The notes under the pieces were generated by a model. The model did no database searches. It was given only the letters and a program-made list of their open reading frames with translations, and was not told the origin of the DNA. Position numbers and translations under genes: made by a program. A stretch of DNA of 64,000 bases from Phoronis australis (Eukaryota; Phoronida; Phoronidae). Location of the stretch: contig NMRA01000074.1 in the NCBI GenBank assembly GCA_002633005.1, positions 423,275 through 487,274 of the forward strand, written 5' to 3'. Shown one piece after another: positions 11,168 to 24,400 of the stretch (within the stretch, counting starts at the first letter, position 1; each line of letters starts with the position of its first letter).

Positions 11168-12110
11168 ATTTTAAAATACGCAATAGACAGAAACAAGAGA
11201 TTCAGTAGAAACTGTTGAATATCCAGGTAATATCTGAAGTTGGAACGTCCAGCCGTTTGTTTCAGTCTCTCATTTTCAGTAGTTTATCAATTCATAATTG
11301 GTTATTTAGAACTCTCTTTTTAAGTTCAATACCATTGTACACGGCCTTGAAAATAGTACATTTTTATGCTAAAAGTCAATTGGGAAGTATTTCAAAATAG
11401 AAAATTACATTGAAATACATGTACCTGCAAAACAAATTCTAGTTCTATCGCTCCAGACGATACGAATAATGCACGAAATTTTGGCAGTGTTTAAAACTTT
11501 AAATTCATGATGTCATATATTTTGGTTGCTCATTGATGTCTTGCTTATGTACCTTCAATTTTAAAGAAAGTAAAGGTTTGGGCTGCAAAATCAACATGAA
11601 CTTGATATGACAAATGTCGAGTCGCTCTTGCTAGTTCAAAAAATGTTACAAAGTGCATCTAGTCTTCACTTCATAAACTGTCTTCAAGCAACTGGCATGA
11701 CTCAAAAGCGAACTCATATATACAAATATATATATAGCAGCTCAAGCACTTAAAACTTGTATGATGTACCATTTTCTTATTTCTGTGTTAATGCTATTCT
11801 AGACATAACGAAATTTAATGACAACAGTCTGTGGTAGGTCGGTAGCAGCACTTAGAACTTGTACGTTGAACCATTTTCCAGGTGATGTATCGTTCTACAA
11901 ATAAATAGGCTTATGTGATAAAAATATTTTTTGTGTTGCAAAATTTAACAGCAAGAAAGTTTTTTTGCATGACTAAATTTAAAATAATGATAAAAAGACA
12001 TCAGTGAAAAAAGATGAAACTCGAAAACAAATAAGAGGAAATTGAAACCAAAAAAGAGGAAATCCTCTTAAGAAGAGGAACATTCCAAGCCCTGGCCAAT
12101 ACAAATTAAA
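11168..12110. other. Intergenic; one hAT-like terminal sequence near its end
   Basis: No gene recognised. At about 12085-12096 'attccaagccctg' matches the 3' terminal sequence of the hAT-like element at 59938-60457; its partner end was not found here. Confidence 0.35.
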
Positions 12111-12114
12111 TTCG

Positions 12115-12245
12115 GCTTCCTAAGGCGCACCCCAAATACCGGTGGGGGTTGCGTACGCACCCGTCGCACGTCCCCCCCAGGTACGGGCATGCTCTACCAA
12201 GAACTACCCACTCCGCCACCGAAGACCGAGGCATCATCGACGGCA
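12115..12245 (-). repeat. Possible tRNA-like SINE fragment
   Basis: The reverse strand has a tRNA-like 5' stretch ('gtggcggagtgggtagttct', then 'ggtagagcatg') followed by a GC-rich segment. The B box is not convincing, so this is tentative. Confidence 0.25.
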
Positions 12246-13164
12246 AGTCGAGCGTAGGATCTCATTGCAAACACTAAGAATTAGCAGCAGCAAGTAAATC
12301 CTTGATGGGTTAATACAGCCGGAGAAACGGGTAATGTTCTAAAACTCCAAACTCTGTAACGTCGTTTTTGTCTGTTAAATGAAATAAAAGGAGGCGAGAT
12401 GGCGAAGGAAGAACTGATAAAACGTGCACTGTTAAAGTGGGCTGTGATGGAGCACGTGTGGAGAGGGTCGTATTCACACATGCTGTATATGAGATAGTAA
12501 GCCACGCCGCAAGGTCCTTTCACAGCGCTACGTCTCGTTCAAGTGTAGAAGAGTGTAGGGGCGACTAGGTGAAAGACGAGTCCGAGTAGCCTACTAGCCA
12601 GGAACGCAGTTGTGGAAACAGGGGTTATGAGGAATTTAATGTATTTCCCACAGTTCATGCTTTTACAAAGTTTAAACCATGATAAGGCAGTAAATTAACA
12701 ACCTAACACAATTACAGGGTATGAATGAGCAATGTATATAACAACTAACACATAACAAAAGTGTAACTATAAGTACCGTATTATTTCCTTCAATGAAAAC
12801 CGAGGCGATGAAAAAAATTTCAACCGGTGGTAAGTTGAGAGCAGGTTTCTGGTCTATTGAGCATAGGCCTACTGTCAATCACGGATAGCAAATAGACCGC
12901 CCGTTAAAAATTTCCGTAAAACTGAATCATAGCAATTTTCAACGACGGAAAAGTACATTCTGACTAACATCACGCTTTTGAACCAGAGAATGAAAGCTGG
13001 AACATCATAACTATCTTACGAATCCAGAATTTCTCTGCCGCAGCAAACAACAGATTTGAATGCATACCGTACAAGTATTTAATCTATTCTCATGCCAGGC
13101 GGACGTGGGGACTAGAGAGAGTACCGCGCACGCGCATATTCAGTGCTTGTGATTTCAGCCTCCC
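12246..13164. other. Intergenic, no recognisable gene
   Basis: Only short frames with no recognisable domain; no strong repeats seen. Confidence 0.3.
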
Positions 13165-13291
13165 GTTCAGTAACGCTAGGACCTCGCTAAAAAGCAAGAC
13201 TTCGCGAGATTACGTGAGATATTGTCGTGTATTTCAAATGAGAACACGTGACCTTGACTAGATTTTAGCTAGGTGTTAGCGTCTACTGAAC
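13165..13291 (+). mobile_element. Small inverted-repeat element (MITE-like), copy 2
   Basis: Reverse-orientation relative of 10933-11071. It begins 'gttcagtaacgctaggacct', shares 'gctaaaaagcaagacttcgc' and 'agattacgtgagatatt' with copy 1, and ends 'tctactgaac'. The two copies differ by scattered substitutions and a short indel. Together they could also be read as inverted ends of one 2.4-kb element, but each is self-contained. Confidence 0.7.
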
Positions 13292-13590
13292 GCCCGCCAG
13301 GTATAGGCGCACCCCACTTACTTTTTTGAATAAATGGCTTGAAACTGGCGGAATGTAGTGAAATATCTTGCAAATGATATAGGGTTGCATAATACCTCTA
13401 GACGCACTGCACATACACGCATCTAGTTTGGAACTTGATGTAAACACTCAGTTCGTGTTTCAGTTAAAAACTATTGGCATTTTCCGAGGTTTTATTGGAG
13501 AGGTTCATTCATTCACTTCTTTAACTCCGTTCCAAACGTTCATGCACTATTTAGGCCTGGCTCAATTAATAATGTACTATCCTGTCTCCA

Positions 13591-13911
13591 CAGCAAGACA
13601 TGCGACTGTATACAGGAGACACACTTGCGCCTATAAGCGACATTTAAAGTGCATGCACTTAGACGCGGAACATTTGAGTAAACAATTTCTTTGGAAAAAA
13701 ATAAAAACCGCATGCACATTTTTTTTCTTCTGAAAATGTCCCGATAGATATGAACATTTTATGGGCACTAAAGCCTGTTTTGGTGATTACACTCAAAGAT
13801 GGTGCAGCCTCTTACATTTGAGCCAGTACAGTAAGATGAAAGGATATTCAGCTACAAAAAAAATAATGCTTTCGAGATTAGACACAAAACGGATCTTGAA
13901 TGAAGTTAAAG
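13591..13911. repeat. Segment duplicated across the 14207 contig join, copy 1
   Basis: Almost identical to 14208-14529: one substitution in the early part ('gacgcgg' versus 'gacacgg') and a one-base difference in a T run. No recognised coding potential. Confidence 0.9.
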
Positions 13912-14147
13912 TGTACGCAACATGACTCTAGTACCTCAAAATAAATTTTATTATTATATCTTACTTGATTTCAGTGCCTTTAGTGCACAGCTCATAAAGA
14001 AACACGTAAAAATTGAAAAAAATAATAATTATGTACAACGTCATGGGTTGAACCCAAGTCGTTCGGCACACTGTTCGGATCAGCAACTAAGTGTATAGAG
14101 TGAAGTGAAAGTAAAGTATATTTAGCGTCGAGAAGGTTGGTAGAGGG

Positions 14148-14206
14148 ATGAAAAGATGTGTTTGCGGAGGCTGCAGCAACAGCAGTCAGACGGAGAACGT
14201 CTCGGT
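14148..14206 (+). CDS. 5' exon of a THAP-type zinc-finger gene, cut by an assembly gap
   Basis: From an ATG at 14148 the frame reads MKRCVCGGCSNSSQTENVSV and then reaches the ambiguous base at 14207. A start methionine followed by lysine/arginine, C-x4-C, 'GCSN', and a 'VS' about 10 residues later is the usual N-terminus of a THAP domain, a DNA-binding zinc finger also common in transposon-derived proteins. The rest of the finger (the C-x-x-H part and AVPTIF motif) is not found after the gap. It may be the first exon of a real gene or of a transposon. Confidence 0.45.
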
Positions 14207-14207
14207 N
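14207..14207. other. Single-base assembly gap (contig join)
   Basis: An 'n' lies exactly where sequence already seen at 13591 begins again, so the base marks a join and not a sequencing ambiguity. Confidence 0.8.
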
Positions 14208-14529
14208 CAGCAAGACATGCGACTGTATACAGGAGACACACTTGCGCCTATAAGCGACATTTAAAGTGCATGCACTTAGACACGGAACATTTGAGTAAAC
14301 AATTTCTTTGGAAAAAAATAAAAACCGCATGCACATTTTTTTTTCTTCTGAAAATGTCCCGATAGATATGAACATTTTATGGGCACTAAAGCCTGTTTTG
14401 GTGATTACACTCAAAGATGGTGCAGCCTCTTACATTTGAGCCAGTACAGTAAGATGAAAGGATATTCAGCTACAAAAAAAATAATGCTTTCGAGATTAGA
14501 CACAAAACGGATCTTGAATGAAGTTAAAG
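14208..14529. repeat. Segment duplicated across the 14207 contig join, copy 2
   Basis: Matches 13591-13911, then diverges abruptly after 'gaagttaaag'. A possible donor-like 'gtgagc' follows the end of the copy. Confidence 0.9.
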
Positions 14530-14995
14530 GTGAGCGGTCTTGTATCACAGCTATGTATATCAACTCGCCCACAACTAAGTCGTGCTTGTTGACTTAAACA
14601 GACTTTACAAGAAAATTCGTGAGTCTCTATACATCAGTTGGTGCAAGCCCAGTCTCAATAGGCAACTGACACACCACAGGTTGACATTGTTGGTATAGTT
14701 TATTGTCACCCCCTGTAACGGACTGTGTTTGTGTTTCTACACTTGTTAATATATGCTGCTACTTGCTATCAGGAAGATGTTATCTCTTTTCAAGTAATAA
14801 ATCGTTACAGTTAAAACTGTTTCTTTTACTAGAGAAAACTTGTAACCTAACGCGCAAATGCATAAAATATAGGATGTGATCCGCCACGAGAACAGTCTGG
14901 GTGAGGTATTTAAACAATCTGCCGAAAAATGAAAGAAACTTAAGAATTCGAAGAGTATGGGATGAATACATATCCTACTTAGATTGGCGTAGATA

Positions 14996-15074
14996 AAGTA
15001 ATATCCCAAGAGACATTATTTCCGCGTATCGACCTCGGCCGATACGCAGAATAATGTCGAGCGGGATATTACTT
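14996..15074. repeat. Imperfect 79-bp hairpin
   Basis: Arms pair as 'aagtaatatccc', 'gacattatt' and 'gcgtatcg' with their complements around a centre near 15034; short unpaired patches lie between these blocks. Confidence 0.8.
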
Positions 15075-15103
15075 CACCTTTGCCATTCTCAGTACGTTTT
15101 CTG

Positions 15104-15156
15104 GCTGGTTCCCTACGTGTAGAGATCACGCACGTGCTGGTTACCAGGGAACCAGC
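15104..15156. repeat. Short inverted repeat with 11-bp arms
   Basis: 'gctggttccct' at 15104-15114 is exactly reverse-complemented at 15146-15156 around a 31-nt centre. It follows the 79-bp hairpin by 30 bp and could belong to the same small element. Confidence 0.7.
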
Positions 15157-15159
15157 GAG

Positions 15160-18100
15160 GGTATGTTTCGTGCACTTATTTCATGGCTAGACAACTTGCG
15201 ACTGTTGGAAAGTTAAATTAATTTCTGTCACTCCAGTTGTCACTATGTGAAACGGGATGTACCAAAGGGCAATATTCTTATCACCTAAACAGTGCTCAAT
15301 ATACCTTTAATAAGCTAAAACAGGGTTTGGTATACCTTTAATTTTACCCTTTCACAAAATTACAAATGAAGACAAAACTTAACACTAGTAAGAAAGACTA
15401 GAAAGAAGACATTTCAATCAAAATTGAGCCGTCCAAGTACAACGTCCACTTCAAAACAAGATCATAGTTTTCTAAATCCAAATGGATGCCCTACTGCACT
15501 ATAATAAAATCCAATAACATCAATAATTACTAATACCTCTGTGAATACAGCTGGCCACATATCAAAATGCTATCAAAGGTTAGCATCAACAGAGGGGAAA
15601 ATGACTGTAAAAATATATTTTTTGAAAAAAGCTCACAATTTTGAAGACTATATCCTTATCACTACACCCAATGAGAAAATGGATACAGTTTCACCAGTAA
15701 CTTTTTAAATACTATTAATAAACCCATAAAATTATATATTCTTAAACCCCTTGATCAGAGAATATTTTATGTGCACACAATCGTGTGCCTGCATTTTTCA
15801 TGTTGATTTTTCACCGTGATCACCATTATTTCTGCAAACATGATTTTTGTGTGAAACTTATGTTTTTCTGATATTAGCTGCAATAGTCCCTCTGTAACGT
15901 TCTAATACGCCTTTCAGATCAATCACTTCTTTTGTCATAAGTAAACTTAAACTATCCTTGAAAAAGTGGCATTCTTGATTTTTGACAACCAAACTCTGGG
16001 ATGAAAGGCCTTTTAAAAAGTTAAAATAAAACCTAAATCACTGTTTTGTAGCCAATAGAATACAGACACCGAAGTTTCAGGTGAAATAAATGTTTGTGAA
16101 AAATTTGGTGAACTCCATGAAGTCATGTATTTTGAAAAACCACAATTATAGGATTACGATCAGCCCAGCAATGTTTTTATGCCCATAAGATTCTGTACTC
16201 ATCACGGATTTAAGAAATATAATTTTCTGGGAAAGTTTTTTTCAAAAATTCTATCCTTAGTAATGAAGGTATCCCACTACCATAACTATTATTTTTCTGC
16301 CCCTGCAGGGGTTAACCAGTGTAAATGGGACTACAAAACTTGAAATAGGCCACATAGCTGACCCCGTCAGTGACATTGAAAAAAAGATATAATCCGAACC
16401 AGTCCACGGAGCCAAATATACAGACTTCACACCATCGTTTTGTACACAACGGGGATTTCAGAAACGCTCGTTTTTCCCAAGTGAAGTTGTGTCCAAAAAG
16501 TGACCTAAGGATGTTCCTTTGGAAAATGTCGGGGCATTTTTAAACTTATCAAACTACAACATCCTCATTGATTACAAGTATGTTGCAGGATAGTCATTTT
16601 ACATTGAAGATGCTCCCAGACCACAAAGGACATCAGGAGATGGCACACTATTTGACAAATTATGTACCTAAAATTCATTAATTAAACGTCCCTTCATTTT
16701 CCACAAATCTAAAAAGCCGCCATGAATTTTTTTTCAAACCTTGTTTCCGAAAGAGCTCTTATGAAGGCTTTTTCATGGTGGGGCTCTTTTTTTCGGAAAT
16801 CCCAGTGAATAATTTAAAACATAGCTTATGCAGATTTTAACAATAAAAACATGCCCACTAAATCTATGTCATTCCTGGTTTTAGACAAATTAGAATGTTT
16901 GCAAAAAATAATTTCATTTCTGTCATTGTTTAATCAAAGAAATTAAATTATAAAACCAGTCAGTAGACCAGTAACGCTTTCTTACCCTGACAAGGTAATT
17001 ACTTAAAGCAGGCTGCACAATACAACACAACTTATCGTTAGACAATGACAATTCCCGGCTGACAACTGAGCATGCACACACTACACAACACAACTGGATT
17101 GATATTACGACAGTTAACAAAAGTTTCAATACTTAAAGTCAAATACTGTGCATGCACGCACCCAAGGGAAAGAGGGGCTCGGGGGGCTCACATGAGCACT
17201 CCTATTTGGCGAAGTGGGTAAAAAGGTCCGCCTCAGAGAAACAAAAAGTCCGAAAAAACGAGACAAAAGTCCACTAAAAAGGTGCTAACGCACAGTTCAC
17301 AGACCTGAAGGTGGTACCCCGTTTTTTTTTTCTTTTAGCCCTCCCACTTGTTTGTTAACAAAAGGTCCATATTGTCAAAGATTCGAGCCCCCCCCCCCAT
17401 ATCAAAGGCAGGGTGTGCGCATGCTGTGGTTTGCCATGGTAACATTAAAAAGTTAGTTGATTGCAGTAAAATATCACCAATTTAGGACAAAAATAATTGT
17501 CTTATTTCATTTTTCAAATTCTTTTAGCATTGTGGTTAAGGTCCACTATTTCTTAGAAATGTTACTGAATGTCCACAATTTCTCAGAAATGTTGTCCAAA
17601 GGTAGCTATGGCACAAACTTTTGAAAAGCTTTTCATTTATTTGATGCTACTTATCTTTATTAATTGTACAGGAATGAACCACATCCTCGCAGTTTAATAC
17701 ACAGGGACATCTTGCACATGATTTTCAGTCACAATCAGGTATAAAGCAAGAACCAGTTGTCAGATGTTTAACAAAGCTTTGTTAAGGTCTAACAACACTA
17801 CACTACCACGCAAAAGTAAACAAACAAAATACTGTCTTCCCATCATGATGGCCAATTCTGTCAACAGCAAAAATCATTACTAATAACTATTAGAGCGGCA
17901 AAATTCTAATTACTGAATAGCGGACAATGAACACGGCTTCTGCTCTGCAGTCATGACAGAGAATTTCAATCACTTTGTCGGAATACTTCTGGCTTGTACT
18001 GTATGCGCCTAGGCAGGCATAGATCCAGGTGAGTGTGATGGCTAGTTGCTGCACCCTTTCTTTGGTACCTTACAATAATTTAGTTCTCCAGAAAACACCA

Positions 18101-18418
18101 GCCATCCACCCACTTGCAAATGTCCTAAATCTGCCCCAGCAGCTATTTTCAGAGCGATTCAACAATACTTACCTCTCGTCTTACCAACAAAATTACAGTG
18201 GAATCACAACAAAAATTGTATATTGTTACCATAGTGATGCTGAATCCCTACAAAGTAGAGTTCAATACTGCGCATTTTGTGAGTAACAGAGACAACTAAA
18301 TATGTATCGTCAAGCAAGAGATCCAAAAATCAGAGCATTGATTCAACCCCCATTCTCAGTGGACTGACCCAGATCGATGTATTACCCACAATGCCCACAG
18401 TAAGTTGCCGATACCCAA
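15160..18418. other. Intergenic or 3' flank of the Lifeguard gene; no gene seen
   Basis: AT-rich sequence with many stops in all frames. The part nearest 18418 should hold the 3' UTR of the minus-strand Lifeguard gene. A reverse-strand AATAAA near 17655-17660 is a possible polyadenylation signal but is unproven. A C/G-homopolymer patch lies around 17380-17400. Confidence 0.4.
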
Positions 18419-21400
18419 TTACTTCTTCCCTCCTCCAAAAATCATGAGGATGAAGAGGAATATGTAAACGACGTCAAGGTAGATTTGGACGGCGGCAAAA
18501 ATGTACTCTTCGGGGCTTAGTTCGTACTTTCGGCCACCCATCAACATCTGGATGTCGTAGCACAGGAACTGAAAGAGATGCATGATTTGTGATGTGACAT
18601 GGCTGTAACTGAATGGTTGATTTCTCAATATTTCCATGGTAACCAGATCCATTCGAAAAGTCTGATGTCACTTGTGCGCTCCTCATTGGGAACACACTGG
18701 TCAAATTTAAAGACGAACCCTCAAAAACGTCCATATTAAGGCAGACACAATGGCAATTTTGCCAATAGGAGGAGCTACAGCAGTTGGATCTGTCCAGCAG
18801 TGGACACCAGCTGTGCTTTCTTCAATAAGACCATGTGCCAAACTTTATGAAGATCCGACAAATAACTATGTAGACATCCAGGCAGGCACACAAAATTCCA
18901 CAATGGGAACCATAGTAGTTGGATTTATTCCAAAATCAACTTCAATTGATGTGCTCTTCCATTTAGGAGAACACAGGTTGAATTTTATAAAGAATTGTTA
19001 TCAAAACGGCAAACCCTGTTCAACATATTAAGAAGATTGGTGTTTTCTTGGTTAAAATGTGAAAGGTAGACTTTTTTCACCAGCAGGTGCTAATGAATAA
19101 CAAAGCCTCTTCCATTGCCTGAACAGATTGGGAACAGAAAACAGCTCATCTGAATGGATGCACAACCTCCGGGCAAACTGGCTCGTGTGATTAGAAAATG
19201 CACGCACTTCTACGGGAGGACTTCTGTCTCCCATGATTCACCAAGTGATTTTAAATTCGGTCGTTGGACACTGTTACTGCCGTCACAACAGAAATAGCCT
19301 TGCTCTTGCTTTAGTGGTAAAGGCACCACAGAATCACTGCTGTTTCCTTAGAGACAGTGAACAGTCAATAGCCCTGGAAGTAAACTTAGGTCCACCAAAC
19401 ATTGCCCGAGCCTGTTAATATGACGGCATTCACCCACGGTCATTTTCCTAATGGCCAATCCATGGCTAATTTTATTTGGTTTAGAAATGGAATGCTTACC
19501 AAAGACATCACAAGAGCCCCCAAGCCACCATAGACACACTGTAAAATCTGAAATAAAAATGTAACCATTTTATAACTGACTCTCCATAACAGAAAATCTT
19601 TAAATAATTGTATTTATATGCCAGTTAACATCGTGTGAAGTTTATATAACAAATAATTTAGCATATCTAACATATATATTGTTTCATCACCTTTCGGCTT
19701 TTTAGCATTTTCTGGGCACAACTTCAGTTACTGTAACTGATATTTTCCCAAATAAACATGTAAAGAAAAACCTTATAAACACCAATGCACGATTACTGAA
19801 TCATTTCAATACAGGCACAGGGAACTCTTAGCATAAAATTATAAATATAAAACGTATTTCAGAAACACCAGCGAGTGGTTGCTGTCATAGATATAGAGAT
19901 AAAGAATAGTTATTGAAACATCATTTGAATGTCATCATAAATTTGTGAATCACAAAAATGTGCCGCTTTTTAGATGGTTGGACATGAGGCCAAGGAGATT
20001 CTTTTGGCACCACCGACAATGAATCAGGTTTGACAAGACACTAAACAGCAACAGATCAACATCATTGAGGTCTATTATCTGGTACATAATCAGGGTTTAG
20101 GATGAAATATAAAATAGGGCACTCTTTTGGATCACCCTGTAACAACAATAGCAGCATTGCAGTCAACGCTAGGTTTTGATTCACAATCAAAAGGTAATAA
20201 GATTCGAGCACGAAGTCAAAGGCAAAATGTTTTGAGTTCATATATTTGAGATGAAAAGAAAATAATTATCAAAAATCAGTTCGAGTTAGAGCTCATAAAG
20301 GTTGGATATCCATCCCCAAGGATCATGTAGACTTAAGACCAGGTTGAGCGTCTTCAATAAAGTCTTCATATCATGGAACTCTGGTCGCCACTCACCAAAG
20401 CTGTTTTGTAGGAAACGAACCAAGAGATGCAGCAGGCCCAGCCGAAGAAGAAGAGGACCATAACGAGGGCACAGAGTAGACCAGAACACATGGTGAAGTC
20501 AATCTGTAACAGACATTTGCATTACTGTGGACTACAACATAAGGTCAAGAAATGGCATGTTGTTCCTGGTCTACTGTGCAATCAGACCTCCAGGAATGTA
20601 ACTTTCGCATGACACCATGAGGCCAAAGAAGCATACTGGGAGTTTCTGAATATAACACGTGGGCGGGTATTCTGAAATGACATTTCAAAAACGTCAAACG
20701 AAAATGAATATCTGCCCAAGCGTATTCTCGGATGCATATTTTTGTAAATTGTACGTGTCAAAAACTTGATGGTGTAGTTTAAAATCTTATTCATTAATTA
20801 TCCACTCAAGACTTTGTTATTGCTGTCATGTTACCACTAGCATCTTCATGGCCGCTGCCATTATCAAGACTCTCACCTTGGTCTGCATGGCAAAGATGGT
20901 TAAAGTCAAGCAGACGGCAGCTGTGATTCCCGCAGCAATCATGACGGCCTCAATCGAGTAGAAACTAAAATAAGAAATGGAATTTGTTACTTTCTTTCAA
21001 CATTCATGTGAAGTTTGCAGGGGCTTTTCACCAGTGAATTCTTAACCGAAATGCTTTGAGGTTACTTGTAGTTGCTCGGTTAAACTGTAACATACAAAAA
21101 AAGCTTAACTTCACAACTCATGCTCGTTTTCATCCATGCAGGCCTAACAATTTTCGACACCACAATATTGTTGCTCGTTGAGCTGGCAACTCATGTCACA
21201 AGTGACGCATTCATGTGCCATTTTCACACTCACAATTATAGGGTTAGCTAATTTCAATAAACTCTGAAGCATTTTCTTAATGAAAGTAGCTGACGGTTTT
21301 GATGTTCCTCTTCGTAACGTACATAAAATCCTGTTAAGGCCTGTTATGTAATCAATTTTCAAGAGTAGACTAAAAGGTCGAATTTAATTTTCGTTCGTTA

Positions 21401-24400
21401 GCCAACTAAACGGTGAAAAACTGGTTTATAACTTCATTTATAGCACTTACTATTGAAAAATTAATTTCTCAACTTGTTGCAACATGATTTCTGACTTTGT
21501 GAAGAACTGGCAACTTGTTACAATTTGAAGATGTGCTTGGCACAAAAAATGAGCACGTCGCGTTTTCAAACTCATCGCAGGTGAGCCAAACTTGTCACGG
21601 CAAACTCCAAATTCAATATTGCGACGGGTACAACAAGTTAGAGAATGCTAAGTAAACACTCAGAACAGTCGCGACTTCAACTGACCTGGATATTGTTCCA
21701 CACATGTAGGCAAATGCCAGCGTCTGCAAATAGAAATATAAACATTTATTTAAAAACTGAGAGGCTTTTGGGTACCTTCTAGAAAGAACATAATATGCTT
21801 AAGTTTTGAAATTAGACCAAAATAATCTAGATCGAGGAAGGCCATTCAGAAGGTGCCAAATTCACTCACACGCAAGAGGCATGACTTCCACTCTGGCCGT
21901 CACTGTATGCCAAAATTTTATACCACTGTCCACAAGAGGAGGGGCAGTGAAGGCAGAAAGACTTTTTGTCACTCAAGTATGGTGCTCGCCAAAAAAATCT
22001 GTTACCCTGTCATGACGGGGGAATTTCAGATTGTTTTGTCCTATTACATTTGGCAAGTACAGAGGCCGACATTTAATTATTTCGCTCAATAGCATGTGAA
22101 AGCACCTAGTTTGAAACAAAAGCCATTCCCAAGTTGTCCACTGCAATAGAAGAAATGACAACATCAAAATTCTGACGGCCCATATTACAAAATGAGAACA
22201 ACAATAATCATTTCCATGAAAAATCAAGAGGTTTTTGAACGAACCTCACAATCGAAAAGTCAAGACAACTTATAATAATAATCATTATCAGTAAATGTAT
22301 GACTGGTAATTAACAATTAACATGATCAATATTGTTACAAGGAGTGTTAAACAAGCCCTTACCACAGACTGCAAAACACTGATCACTGGTAGACCTCACC
22401 CTTCTTGTCACAGCATCTACCACGCACTGAAAGATCTTTTACCACGCACTGAAAGATCTTTTACCACGCACTGAAAGATCTTTTACCACGTACTGAAAGA
22501 TCTTTTACCACGCAAATTGGAAGCAGAACTCCATCCACATATTCAGACACTCTTACTACAATTCGCAGACTCCTTTGTGCTTGGCAAGAATTCTTCCAGT
22601 GTGTGGATTTGTAGAGTGCTAAGGGAGTTTTGCTGCGTGGTAAATGTCCTGCAGCTTGTGACAAGGATGTTCTTGCCACTCTGCTCATGGATTAATGTCT
22701 CACAACGATTAAACTCAATTTTTTAGAAGAATCTAAGCAAACCTAATTCAAACACTATTTTGTGGATACTTACAAATATTGCAAGCGCGATGAAATTCCC
22801 TGGAAAACTTCTCCTGTAACTCAAAGCAACAACAAATCACAAACAATGTAAATAATTCTGAAAGTCACGCACAGGAAAAAGCATTCTACCAAAACAAACT
22901 TGTCATCTCTATATTGTGTTTCTACGGGTTGGGTCAAACTTCATATAACGGCACTTCTGAAAACATTCCAATCACTTCATTGCAAAATCAGCAGGGAAAA
23001 TTTATTGGAAATTAAAAGCTTATCACAAAGATTGAGAGGCGTCTGTCTGAATAAAGCAGATGTCTACTAGATATGAGAGCAGACGCCACCTTTGTCCAGA
23101 ATGCAATTCATGATTTTTCATGCCACATGCTGGCAAAACTTAACATCATTATGGAATATGTCAGCTACAGGACCTTGAAATAATATGAATCAATTTTGTC
23201 AATAATTTCTCATGGAAGGTTAACAAGAAATGAGTATCACAGTTCCACAAGTCATCGTGTCTGGTTTGACATCACCAACTCATCACTAGGTGGCACTACA
23301 GTAAAAAGTACAACCTAGGCCATTAAGAATTATTGATACAATTTGATACAGATATTTTCATATTGATATTAAAATTTAAACAACATCATTTTCTATTGAT
23401 AGTTTCAGAAATGTGGCCTCCAACAATTCTGTGAAACTGTTAACACGTTAGGATAATTTTCCATTCATTTCGTACAAAAATAATTGCCAAAAATGTTAAT
23501 TTTTTAGAACGCCCTCAAAACTATTGGGTCTATTTACATCAATCTCTATCCTATTCACATGGGCAGGATGTTTCAGTCGGTCATTTTTTATCCACCTTCA
23601 TCTAGAGGCCCCTAGTTTAATCCCAGCTTCCGTCGAGAAAAAAAGAAAAGAGCTCATCATCAACCACCAACTGCATACCTGTACCCATACTCATTGTTTT
23701 AAGAACGCTATAACACCTGAAGACAGCCGGAGAAATGACCGACTGCAACGTCGTGCCATGAATGTAAATATGTTAGAAATAGGTGTAAAATAAACAATAC
23801 ATTTCAGAAGTGATCCAAGTTACAACACCACCTCACGCAGTTTTAGGCAGAAACTCACAGTTGACAATGAAGACTTGTAAACACAGCCTTTAGAGTAGAT
23901 GAAGTGCTGAGGGACACACAAATATTCTCAACATGAACAGCACGTCACTTCCAAACTAGCTAACATCAACTGTTGAACACATGCCGTAACTTCTTTACCA
24001 TACCGCAAGTACCAAAATGTCCCTATTTCATGGGTTTCTCTCTTATTTACTACAGATATAAACTGGTGCAAACAGAGGCCCAGAATTTCCGCGACAACAG
24101 AAAAGGGGCAGAATTCACTTCCTTTGCGGATTAAGGGGTTGCGAAAGGAATTCACATATTTCACAAGTGGGCAACATAACTCAAAATTTTTTGATTTTTA
24201 ATAATCAAAAATAGAGAAATGCAATCCGTCAAATTCCTCGTTTCTGGCAACAATGTACAAGAAGCTGTTCATTCTTTGAGAAAGTAGCGCAGTGGAAGCA
24301 AGTTATTGGTTGACGAAGCAGTGGCAAAGTGGAAAAGAGAAGGTAAATCCAGATCATTTTTATGTAATCACTTTCAAATTGTAAAACAGAAGTTTAACTT

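Noticed and set aside
13428-13733. 101-codon frame over the duplicated segment (MELDVNTQFVFQLKT...)
   Set aside because: Opens at a non-ATG codon, lacks a domain, and its second half only repeats in the contig-overlap copy.
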